Of a DNA stretch of 10,940 nucleotides, positions 1 to 7,081 are shown one piece after another. The translations under genes were made by a program, and so were the position numbers. The notes beneath the pieces are model-generated. The model made no database searches. It was not told where the DNA came from and saw only the letters and a program-made list of their open reading frames with translations. Position 1 is the first letter of the stretch; every line of letters starts with the position of its first letter. This stretch comes from an uncultured Lachnospiraceae bacterium (GTDB lineage: Bacteria; Bacillota; Clostridia; Lachnospirales; Lachnospiraceae). The stretch is from the NCBI GenBank assembly GCA_948438565.1, contig CAOJLW010000057.1, forward strand, positions 1 through 10,940, written 5' to 3'.

Positions 1-1
1 C

Positions 2-1762
2 CAACGCCAAAGACTTTCAAAACATATCATGACTGCCAGTAACTATAAACCTCTCAATGCTTTCGAGATCGCCATTGTCAATCGCGATCTTCATGAAGTG
101 CAAATGTTTATCGAGCGTCCATATCTTCTGGAAGAATTGGGTTACAGCGACGATGAAATTTGTGATATGTCTGCCCTTGATATTGAAGAACAAATTTCCA
201 GTGACGTCTATGCCATGAGACGTATTCTGGCATTTCAGGGCAACAAAGATCACACGGCAGAACGATATCTATTTGAAGCCTTTTATGATAATAAAATTGC
301 TGAGACAAGGCGTACTTATACGATCGACCAGATTTCACCCGGGCAAAAAATACCGTTTGTCGTTCCCTATTATGCATCCGATGTAACAGACGGAAAAGTA
401 TCCTGGTCAGCGTCCTCAACCTATTCTGATGAGAACAATGCGTGTTCCCGCACATCCCATGGATATGGTGAAATCGACGTGGAAATCACAGATGAAGAAT
501 GGGATTTATCCCATGTAGGCAGGGAAAAATTTAATACACAAACCGCTGCCGAAGGAGAAGAATTTTGTGGTAGAACCAATGAACTGCTAAAACTCAATAA
601 TCTATATAATGTCAACATCCCACCAAACCGCTACCCTTCCTTGTTGGTGACCGGACTTAGAAGGGCAGGCAAATCCTCCGTCATCAAACATTTTAAAGAA
701 TCTCTTTGTTTGAGGGATACTTTAGCTCCATTGTTCGTTGATGCTCAAGGAATTGCAGGAGATATCGCAAACGCCTTTTTCAATCTGGTATTTCATGAGC
801 TTTATAAATGCTATAAAAACGAAATGGAAGGGTTTGTGGATTTTAAAACGAAATGGGAAAAGATATCCAAATCACAGGATTGGGTCGGACAACTTCCAAC
901 CTATTTTATTGAATTATCGGAATTGCTGGGCAACAAAAAAATCATCTTTATCCTAGATGAAATGGAAAATGTATTCTACGCCAACCGATTTAAAAGCGCA
1001 CAAAGCGAAGAACAATTTTTTGGCATGATAAGGGCGCTGATACAAAATTATCAAAGCTATGTTTCATTTATATTCTGCGGGTCTGATAAATTGCTTACCA
1101 GTTGTCTGGAACAAAAACGGGAATCTCAAATGTTCCAGGTGTTACAAAAAATCTATGTGGGACGTATGAGCATAAAGGATATACGGGATATGTTTGAAAA
1201 ATACAATTCTAATTATGATATACAGTTTCGAGATGAAGCTATCGATTCGATCATGCATTACACCAACGGATTGATTTGGTATACCAAGGTGCTCGCATAT
1301 CATATTTTGGATAGAATCATTGACCAGGAACATATTGTACGTCAGGAAATCCATGCGTCCGACGTCAATTCTATTGTAGAATTGCTAATCAGAGGAGATC
1401 TAGGTTCTGAGCTTATCGACTTGCTCGATAATAATTTTGGTTCCAAAAGAAAAGCCATAATTCGCGCAATGGCTAAAGCAACGAAGAACCCAAACGACAG
1501 TGTAAACATGGACTTGATCGTAACAGAACTGGCAAAATTAAATTATGTTGATAACGAAACCGGCGAAGTGCTGGGAATGATATCTGAAGATGAAATAGAA
1601 AAAAACCTGAATATTCTGGAAAAAATGGATTTTATTGAAAAAGACTCGCATCGGGAAAAAGCTTATCGCTTTACTACAGAATTATACCGACTCCTGATGC
1701 TACATGAACGCAAAATTGACAAATTTATTGTTGCAGCAGGAGGTGAAACATATGTTTTCTAA
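2..1762 (+). CDS. P-loop (STAND/AAA-like) ATPase with winged-helix-like C terminus, probably 5' partial
   Basis: The first in-frame ATG is at 29, but the frame is open to the window edge and no ribosome binding site precedes that ATG, so the true start probably lies outside. Residues are counted from the ATG at 29 (577 aa). Seen: an FCGR motif at 179-182, typical of the entry to AAA_16/STAND-type ATPase domains; Walker A GLRRAGKSS at 209-217; Walker B FILDE with D310/E311; and an arginine-rich region with a helical lid beyond. Residues about 465-560 look like a winged helix. Residues 1-175 match nothing I know; the stretch around 108-160 looks beta-rich. The stop overlaps the next gene by 11 nt, so the two are translationally coupled and their products probably act together. 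Family knowledge: such ATPases act as NTP-driven switches or sensors, often in defence loci. The role here is inferred; it could instead be an ORC/Cdc6-like or archaeal-ATPase-type regulator. Confidence 0.85.
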   Translation, partial: QRQRLSKHIMTASNYKPLNAFEIAIVNRDLHEVQMFIERPYLLEELGYSDDEICDMSALDIEEQISSDVYAMRRILAFQGNKDHTAERYLFEAFYDNKIAETRRTYTIDQISPGQKIPFVVPYYASDVTDGKVSWSASSTYSDENNACSRTSHGYGEIDVEITDEEWDLSHVGREKFNTQTAAEGEEFCGRTNELLKLNNLYNVNIPPNRYPSLLVTGLRRAGKSSVIKHFKESLCLRDTLAPLFVDAQGIAGDIANAFFNLVFHELYKCYKNEMEGFVDFKTKWEKISKSQDWVGQLPTYFIELSELLGNKKIIFILDEMENVFYANRFKSAQSEEQFFGMIRALIQNYQSYVSFIFCGSDKLLTSCLEQKRESQMFQVLQKIYVGRMSIKDIRDMFEKYNSNYDIQFRDEAIDSIMHYTNGLIWYTKVLAYHILDRIIDQEHIVRQEIHASDVNSIVELLIRGDLGSELIDLLDNNFGSKRKAIIRAMAKATKNPNDSVNMDLIVTELAKLNYVDNETGEVLGMISEDEIEKNLNILEKMDFIEKDSHREKAYRFTTELYRLLMLHERKIDKFIVAAGGETYVF

Positions 1763-4007
1763 CGTATATAAAAGAGAAGCATATATAGAAACGATCCGAA
1801 AATATGCAGAATCCAATATTGTTGGAAATCAGGCTTTTTTAGGCGTTAAAGGGGTTGGTAAAACATCTTTGTTTCAATCTTTTTTTACCAAAAGCAAACG
1901 GAGCGAACTGGCTCAAAAATACAAAAAACTGTTCGTTTTTTCTCAACTGGATTCCAGAAAAAAGGGAACCGATTTATACCAATTTTTACTGGATCAAGTC
2001 AAAATTGGGATTATGGCCATTCCAGATCCGATAGACAAAAAAAACATCAAGGAAGGAATGAAGGAAATCAATGAAATCTTTGAAACTCCTGACGGAAGAT
2101 TAAATCAATATTTGACTTTGATTAAAGAACACCGTTATGATCTGATCATTATCATGGATCAATTTCATTGTATGTCCAGAGACTCCCAAATAGGCAAGGA
2201 ACAGTATGACATATTAAGAAGCTATAATGAGCAGAAATTAATCACTTATTGGATTATAACGGATACCGATCTGATAGAGACGTGTGCTACCGAACAATAC
2301 ATCGCTTCCTTCTTTGCTCAAAAATTCACAAGTAAAATGACGATCCGTCCCCTGGAACCGAATGAAAGAGGATTCGTTATCAACCTTTTTGCCGTTCAAA
2401 AAAAGGTCAAATTGACCATCAACGAAAAAAATATGATCGACGATGTATCCGACGGAATTCCAGAATTAATGTCCATATTGATTGATATATTCGCCATATT
2501 CAAAAATGAACAAACTATGATGGATACACAAGCATTCATACAGGCCGCCTTATCCCATAATGCTTGTTCCAGCCTCTTGGACGGATGGCTTTCCGGTTTA
2601 ACTATAAATCAAAAAAAGATTTTATTCGAAGTTGCATCCTCTGATAATGGGATTCAGGAGGAGGAACTGACAACGACCATGTCAAAAATGGCTGAATTAG
2701 CGGATGATGTAGGTCGAGGCTTGTTACATATTTGTAAAACCTCTGATAAAAAAAATTGGTTTATCAATACTGAATTTCTCAAACAATATATACTGAGCAA
2801 GGGAGAAGCCTTCTATTCCGATACCAGAGAAGCAAAAACAGACGATTGCAAAGAACCGTCTGTGACAAATATTTTTAATATTGAAGGCAATTTTATACAA
2901 AACCAAACCAACAACATACTCAAAATTGAAAATGCTATCGCTGGCCTGGAAGATTTACAAAAACTTTTCCAGCGGCATCCTGTTCTGCTGGACGAAACGC
3001 AGGCAACGGAAAAACTAAACTATCTACCATTTAAACAAAAAGTATGGCAGGAAATGGATGAGCACGAGCAAGAGGTTGAACTGACAAAATATGCAGACGG
3101 CATTTTTTCATCAGATATTTTTACCAATTGCAGCCTGACACCAGAACAAATGCAAACCTTTTGTTTGACAGACCACCTACTTGACAACCTATCAGACAAC
3201 TGCCGCAAACAAATTGTATGCGGCATCCAAGTATATGATTTGATCCAATTATGCATCAACCGTTTTGGGTTAAGCATGAACGAATCTGAGTCGCCTAGAG
3301 GCATCCTGTTTGCAAGAGCCTTTGAAAAACATTTAAAAGACTTTGCAGCACCAGCTTTTTATCGCATTCCTGAATTTGCAACGCAATATGTCTATCCAAC
3401 CACAAAACCATTCCGGGAATATCCGTTAGATAAAACAACGATTGGCGTATATTCTTGCATACTAAAAACCGGTTATCCGATCTTGGCGCAAGCATCGAAG
3501 CAGCTTCTTGGATATCATGAAAAAAATGAGATATGGTGGAAAGAACTTGCCAATCGAATGTCTGTCATAGGAAATCTCAGAAACCAATGTTGCCATAGCG
3601 GAACAACATTTGGACAAAAAAATCTGGCCGATCTGATTGACAAAATTTTCACGGAACAATCATTGGACGATATCTTGCTCTTTGGAAAAATACCGGCGTT
3701 AAGAAGAAATCAGTTTTCCCTTGCACAGACAACTGCTCATACACCCCTAAAAACATCCAATAACAAACACAAATTAGACGCCATTCAATATAAATTTCCT
3801 GACATATCCCTAATCGGAACCAATGTGCAGTTTAAGGTGTTATCCAAAACCGGCAGAGGTAATTTTAAGGGTATAGTTAACAATCTATATGAAGGATCAC
3901 TACCCAAATCCTATTGTGTCAATCTGGAATATACTACAGTAAAAAATACAACTCTTCACGTCAAAGTGGACAAGATCCAGGATGGAAAATATATTCTTCG
4001 ATTATAA
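1752..4007 (+). CDS. STAND-like ATPase fused to a putative HEPN ribonuclease domain
   Basis: 751 aa from the ATG at 1752, which follows AGGAGG at 1738-1743 with an 8-nt spacer. An upstream in-frame ATG at 1704 has no such site. Layout: Walker A GVKGVGKT at 31-38; Walker B IIIMDQ with D136/Q137 (Gln where Glu is usual); a helical and winged-helix-like region about 280-355; an Asn/Gln-rich beta-like linker at 371-394; an alpha-helical region about 500-640 containing RNQCCH (R610, H615), which fits the RX4-6H signature of HEPN RNases; and a beta-rich tail about 670-751 of unknown fold. Known: HEPN domains with this motif are metal-independent RNases in toxins, Abi proteins and CRISPR effectors. 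Inferred: the ATPase part senses a trigger with the coupled upstream ATPase and releases RNase activity in the cytoplasm, as in abortive infection. No fold search was possible; the HEPN call rests on one motif plus its helical setting. Confidence 0.85.
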   Translation: MFSNVYKREAYIETIRKYAESNIVGNQAFLGVKGVGKTSLFQSFFTKSKRSELAQKYKKLFVFSQLDSRKKGTDLYQFLLDQVKIGIMAIPDPIDKKNIKEGMKEINEIFETPDGRLNQYLTLIKEHRYDLIIIMDQFHCMSRDSQIGKEQYDILRSYNEQKLITYWIITDTDLIETCATEQYIASFFAQKFTSKMTIRPLEPNERGFVINLFAVQKKVKLTINEKNMIDDVSDGIPELMSILIDIFAIFKNEQTMMDTQAFIQAALSHNACSSLLDGWLSGLTINQKKILFEVASSDNGIQEEELTTTMSKMAELADDVGRGLLHICKTSDKKNWFINTEFLKQYILSKGEAFYSDTREAKTDDCKEPSVTNIFNIEGNFIQNQTNNILKIENAIAGLEDLQKLFQRHPVLLDETQATEKLNYLPFKQKVWQEMDEHEQEVELTKYADGIFSSDIFTNCSLTPEQMQTFCLTDHLLDNLSDNCRKQIVCGIQVYDLIQLCINRFGLSMNESESPRGILFARAFEKHLKDFAAPAFYRIPEFATQYVYPTTKPFREYPLDKTTIGVYSCILKTGYPILAQASKQLLGYHEKNEIWWKELANRMSVIGNLRNQCCHSGTTFGQKNLADLIDKIFTEQSLDDILLFGKIPALRRNQFSLAQTTAHTPLKTSNNKHKLDAIQYKFPDISLIGTNVQFKVLSKTGRGNFKGIVNNLYEGSLPKSYCVNLEYTTVKNTTLHVKVDKIQDGKYILRL

Positions 4008-4029
4008 TCTTCTTTGCCTAAATGAAGAA

Positions 4030-4053
4030 GCGGCGCGCTGGACGGCGCGCCGC
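4030..4053. terminator. GC-rich hairpin between convergent genes
   Basis: A perfect 9-bp stem (GCGGCGCGC / GCGCGCCGC) closes a 6-nt loop, 22 bases after the ATPase-HEPN stop and 11 bases beyond the LD-carboxypeptidase stop. On the - strand it is followed by TTCTTCATTT, a modest U-tract, and on the + strand by no U-tract. It most likely terminates the - strand gene and may block + strand read-through. The stem is much more GC-rich than its surroundings. Confidence 0.6.
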
Positions 4054-4064
4054 CTGCCATCAAT

Positions 4065-4916
4065 TTATCCCAGATTTAACTCCCGGCCAATGACAATTCC
4101 TTTGGCGTTCGTTCCGTGACCAATGTCATTCGTGACCGCAATGGGTATATGTTGCCCTGCGATTTCTCGGACAAGCGTTGCTACATCTGGAGTGCATTGT
4201 TCCGTATCCATCTGCGTAAACGTTCCCAACAAAATCCCTGCTATCTGTTCAAACGTCCCCAACTGCTGTAATTGACGCAAATAGGTTTCCATTTGGGCAA
4301 CTCTTCCTGTATAACTTTCTAACAGCAAGATTTTTTCTTTTAGATCCGGCATATATTCCGTACCTGCCAGTTTTAAAAAACATCGGATATTCCCGCCAAC
4401 TACAATTCCATGCATTTCCTTTTTCTGAAGAAACCGATAACGGATTTGAAATAAGTCATTCCTGCCATGCATCACGGTATTCCGAAAATGCGCTATCTGT
4501 TCTTCTCGATGATCATAGATCAGATTGCGGATTTGATACAAAACAGATTCCCTTCCTGTCTTGGCGTAAATTGCATTGAGCACGGTGGTTAAATCGCTAT
4601 ATCCCCAAAACCTCTTTGGACTATCGGAAATCAAATCATAATCCAGATATGGCAATATCCCATTTGCAATATCGCCTCCGGAAATATCAAAAATTTCTTG
4701 GATCGAATCGTCCCTATAAAATTGCAAAAGCGCCTGTACGCGTTCTTTTACGGTTCCGCTAAAAATAGCTTCTTTTTCATAGATATAATCGCTAAACGCA
4801 GCATCCAAACCCATTTGCAGTAAAGTTGCTTCTAAAGCTTTTATTTTCTCCATATCGGAAAGCTTCTGTCCGTTGGAACAACAGACAATTCCAATTTTAT
4901 CTCCAATCTGCATCAT
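4065..4916 (-). CDS. LD-carboxypeptidase, peptidase family S66 (LdcA/MccF-like)
   Basis: 283 aa, close to the usual 300 aa of family S66. The Ser-Glu-His triad is visible: S107 in FWGYSD, E200 in ILLLES and H267 in NDIGHG. The family hallmarks LPYLDYDLI (88-96) and VGGN (173-176) are also present. The usual RGGYG-type loop reads SGGDIANG here. No signal peptide, so cytoplasmic. Known: S66 enzymes remove the terminal D-Ala from L,D-linked muropeptide tetrapeptides during wall recycling, and the MccF branch cleaves microcin C-type peptide-nucleotides for self-immunity. The sequence alone does not separate these roles. Two ATGs (4916 and 4913) follow AGAGG at a suitable distance; the first is taken. 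The start overlaps the stop of the small upstream ORF as ATGA, indicating shared transcription from the promoter at 5186-5214. Confidence 0.9.
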   Translation of the reverse strand: MMQIGDKIGIVCCSNGQKLSDMEKIKALEATLLQMGLDAAFSDYIYEKEAIFSGTVKERVQALLQFYRDDSIQEIFDISGGDIANGILPYLDYDLISDSPKRFWGYSDLTTVLNAIYAKTGRESVLYQIRNLIYDHREEQIAHFRNTVMHGRNDLFQIRYRFLQKKEMHGIVVGGNIRCFLKLAGTEYMPDLKEKILLLESYTGRVAQMETYLRQLQQLGTFEQIAGILLGTFTQMDTEQCTPDVATLVREIAGQHIPIAVTNDIGHGTNAKGIVIGRELNLG

Positions 4917-5104
4917 CTTTTATCCTCTGCCCCTTTACAATCAAACCATTCTATATGACCTGCAATGCCCAATCCATCTGTTACAGGACTGTTTGCAATC
5001 AAATTGGTTCTCATCAGTGTATGGAAAAAAGGAATGATATGCAACAGCATTAAGCTGCAAAATAGATTCCAGGAAAATTTATGCACTCTTTCATTCCTAT
5101 CCAT
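4913..5104 (-). pseudogene. 63-codon N-terminal stub of a membrane protein (possible remnant)
   Basis: 63 codons beginning MDRNERVHKFSWNLFCSL, with one strongly hydrophobic segment at about 10-30 followed by the patterned stretch GLGIAGHIEWFD (44-55). It then breaks off into a charged tail (CKGAEDKR) made from the ribosome binding region of the LD-carboxypeptidase. The body resembles the first membrane helix and loop of a multi-pass transporter; a MATE-type exporter is a guess from memory. The abrupt end suggests that a deletion joined the 5' end of a transporter gene to the peptidase gene. AAGGA lies about 11 nt before the ATG and a good promoter lies further upstream, so it may still be expressed, or serve as a leader giving translational coupling. 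It could instead be a genuine small membrane protein. Confidence 0.45.
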
Positions 5105-5185
5105 ATCAGATTAAATCCTTTTTCTTCTTCGCATAACCGTTGGAAACTTCCATATGTTTTATAGCTTTTATTTTTTTCTATCCCT

Positions 5186-5214
5186 ATTATACACAGTCAA
5201 CCGACCTATTACAA
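5186..5214 (-). promoter_or_regulatory. Sigma-A-type promoter for the LD-carboxypeptidase transcript
   Basis: Read on the - strand: TTGTAA (-35, 5214-5209), a 17-nt spacer, then a consensus TATAAT (-10, 5191-5186). Transcription would start near 5179, about 75 nt before the ATG of the small membrane ORF. The -35 matches four of six consensus bases. Confidence 0.6.
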
Positions 5215-5331
5215 TACGCATAAAACCAGTCTCTCACCTTCCACTGATTGATCCATATGTTGCCAAAAGCCTTATGAATCATGAATTAATATATTCTATT
5301 TGATTACTTATAACAAATGAACTCGTCAGTA
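5215..5331. other. Divergent intergenic region, no gene seen
   Basis: This A+T-rich stretch separates the leftward LD-carboxypeptidase promoter from the rightward response-regulator promoter. I see no convincing ORF, RNA gene or strong hairpin. A short direct repeat ATGAATC/ATGAATT lies near 5274-5287 and could be chance. Confidence 0.4.
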
Positions 5332-5360
5332 TTGATTTACTTTTGGCTTCACAATATAAT
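5332..5360 (+). promoter_or_regulatory. Sigma-A-type promoter for the response regulator gene
   Basis: TTGATT (-35, 5332-5337), a 17-nt spacer and a consensus TATAAT (-10, 5355-5360). The predicted start near 5367 gives a leader of about 42 nt before the ATG at 5409. This rules against translation from the in-frame ATG at 5343, which would lie upstream of the transcript. Confidence 0.65.
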
Positions 5361-5408
5361 GTCTTATATAATGAAAAAAATTCTAAAGAATATAGAGGAA
5401 AAAGAAGA

Positions 5409-6074
5409 ATGAAACACATTCTAATTATAGATGATGATATTCACATTAACAAAATGTTGGAAAGTGTGCTGCGCCAAGCTGGTTACAGGATATCTCACGC
5501 TTATTCCGGTACGGAAGCCTTGCTATTTTTAGCAAAATTCAGACCTGATTTAATCTTACTGGATTTAATGCTCCCCGGACTGTCGGGAGAAGAGATTCTC
5601 CCCCAAATAGCCGATATTCCCGTTATGATTCTGAGCGCTAAAGTAGATGTTAAGCGCAAGGTTAGTTTATTATTGAACGGAGCAGTGGACTATATTACAA
5701 AGCCTTTTGAAATTGACGAACTTTTAGCACGAATTATCGTTCAATTTAGGAAAACATCAAACAAAGAAAACGTTAAACAATTGGAATACTGTAATATTAG
5801 CGTAAACCTTTCCACACATATGGTTCAAGTCAACTCTCAAAACGTGAAATTGACAAAAACTGAATTTGCAATCTTAAAACTTTTAATGGAAAATCCAAAT
5901 CAGATTATTACAAAAACAGTTTTGCTGGAGCGTATTAGCGAGGATACCCCTGATTGTATGGAAAGTTCATTAAGAGTCCATATCAGTAATTTAAGGAAAA
6001 AACTACGGGATATATCTGGAAAAGATTATATAGAAGCTGTCTGGGGTATTGGATTTAAAATGGCGGAAGTCTAA
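5409..6074 (+). CDS. OmpR/PhoB-family response regulator
   Basis: 221 aa, the normal length for this family. The receiver domain (1-115) has the acidic pocket D8-D10, phospho-acceptor D52 in ILLDLMLPG, S76 and K98 in ITKPFE. The C-terminal winged helix (about 130-221) runs from LTKTEFAILKLL to the wing motif EAVWGIGFKM. Start chosen at MKHILIIDDD, preceded by AGAGGA; a longer frame from 5343 adds a tail unlike the family and begins upstream of the predicted transcript start. Its partner kinase is encoded three genes downstream. By analogy with BcrR/VanR/SpaR-type regulators, phosphorylation should drive DNA binding at the tandem repeats at 6077-6118, immediately after its own stop, and induce the ABC transporter genes. 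Confidence 0.93.
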   Translation: MKHILIIDDDIHINKMLESVLRQAGYRISHAYSGTEALLFLAKFRPDLILLDLMLPGLSGEEILPQIADIPVMILSAKVDVKRKVSLLLNGAVDYITKPFEIDELLARIIVQFRKTSNKENVKQLEYCNISVNLSTHMVQVNSQNVKLTKTEFAILKLLMENPNQIITKTVLLERISEDTPDCMESSLRVHISNLRKKLRDISGKDYIEAVWGIGFKMAEV

Positions 6075-6076
6075 AT

Positions 6077-6133
6077 CTTTACAATTTCTTTGCACTTTCC
6101 TTAACAGTTTTCTTAACACCTATCTTTTAAAAT
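6077..6133 (+). promoter_or_regulatory. Four tandem CTTWRCA half-sites and -10 box (likely response-regulator operator)
   Basis: CTTTACA (6077), CTTTGCA (6088), CTTAACA (6100) and CTTAACA (6112) are direct repeats with start-to-start spacing of 11, 12 and 12 bp, so all face about the same side of the helix. A TAAAAT -10-like box at 6128-6133 lies 9 nt beyond the last repeat, with no good -35 at 17 nt. This is the layout of an activator-dependent promoter bound by OmpR/PhoB-type dimers, which use direct repeats of about 11 bp. Regulator identity is inferred from position next to its gene. Confidence 0.55.
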
Positions 6134-6166
6134 GGCGGTATGAAAAGCAATCAGGAGGTCACAGAA

Positions 6167-7081
6167 ATGAAATTTATTTTGACAGCAGAAGGTCTCAATA
6201 AAGAATACTATCATTCCAAAGCATTAAATAATTTTTCGCTGCATATTCCCAAAGGTTCGATTTATGGGTTCGTTGGAGAAAACGGAGCAGGAAAAACGAC
6301 TTTTATCCGTATTATATGCGGGTTACAGGCTCCTACTTCCGGAAGCTATACTTTATATGGTGTGAAAAATTCAGAAAAAGAAATTACCGAAGTACGACAG
6401 CGAATGGGTGCGGTTGTAGAAAGTCCTTCCATTTATCTTGATATGACAGCATTGAATAATCTAAAGCATCAATATCAGGTTTTAGGACTTCCGTCCTATG
6501 ATGGAATTTTTGAATTATTGCAACTTGTCGGGTTAAGTAACACTGGCAAAAAGAGAGCGAAGAATTTTTCATTAGGGATGCGGCAACGATTAGGAATTGC
6601 AATGGCGCTGGTGGGAAATCCAGATTTTTTAATTCTGGATGAACCAACGAATGGTCTTGATCCACAAGGGATAATAGAAATCAGGGAATTAATTTTGCGT
6701 TTAAATAGGCATCGTCAAATTACCGTGCTTATTTCCAGCCACAATTTAGATGAACTTTCACGCCTTGCGACACATTATGGATTTATAGCAAATGGTTCTA
6801 TAGTTCAGGAGCTTACTGCAACAGAACTGGAAAGAAGCTGTCGGAAATGCATGATTCTCACTGTAACCGATACAGAAGCGCTTGCTCGAGTTTTGGATTT
6901 TATGAATTTAGAATATGATATTATTTCCGATACAACAGCAAATGTATATGGCAAAATACCAGTATCTGAGTTATCAATAGTTTTGGCAAAAGATGATTGT
7001 AAAATCCTGTCTATGAGAGAACAAAATGAAACGCTGGAAAGTTTTTACATCAATCTTGTCGGAGGTGGAAGATATGAGTAA
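6167..7081 (+). CDS. ABC transporter ATP-binding protein, BcrA-like (peptide antibiotic export or immunity)
   Basis: 304 aa from the ATG at 6167, which follows AGGAGG (6153-6158) with an 8-nt spacer; the ATG at 6140 lies upstream of that site. All ATPase motifs are present: Walker A GENGAGKTT at 37-45, signature SLGMRQ at 135-140, Walker B LILDEPTNGLD with D158/E159, and the H-loop at H192 in SSHNLDEL. The C-terminal 75 residues form the accessory domain typical of the BcrA / lantibiotic-immunity group, which is about 300 aa long. It pairs with the permease encoded next, which overlaps its stop by 8 nt, to move or release a membrane-acting peptide such as bacitracin or a lantibiotic. The substrate cannot be read from the sequence. 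Confidence 0.92.
   Translation: MKFILTAEGLNKEYYHSKALNNFSLHIPKGSIYGFVGENGAGKTTFIRIICGLQAPTSGSYTLYGVKNSEKEITEVRQRMGAVVESPSIYLDMTALNNLKHQYQVLGLPSYDGIFELLQLVGLSNTGKKRAKNFSLGMRQRLGIAMALVGNPDFLILDEPTNGLDPQGIIEIRELILRLNRHRQITVLISSHNLDELSRLATHYGFIANGSIVQELTATELERSCRKCMILTVTDTEALARVLDFMNLEYDIISDTTANVYGKIPVSELSIVLAKDDCKILSMREQNETLESFYINLVGGGRYE

Noticed and set aside
108..455. 115-codon - strand ORF
   Set aside because: It lies wholly antisense to the first ATPase, with Cys/Arg/His-rich noise and no ribosome binding site pattern.
1704..1751. Upstream in-frame start for the ATPase-HEPN gene
   Set aside because: AGGAGG at 1738-1743 is correctly placed for the ATG at 1752, and no such site precedes 1704.
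5192..5200. TTGACT as -35 box of the leftward promoter
   Set aside because: It lies only 3 nt from the TATAAT; TTGTAA at 5214-5209 has the correct 17-nt spacing.
5343..5408. Longer N terminus for the response regulator
   Set aside because: It begins upstream of the predicted transcript start near 5367 and adds residues foreign to a receiver domain.
6140..6166. Longer N terminus for the ABC ATPase
   Set aside because: The clear AGGAGG at 6153-6158 lies after this ATG and serves the ATG at 6167.
7026..7073. Longer N terminus for the permease
   Set aside because: It lies deep inside the ATPase gene with no ribosome binding site; GGAGG at 7061 fits the ATG at 7074.
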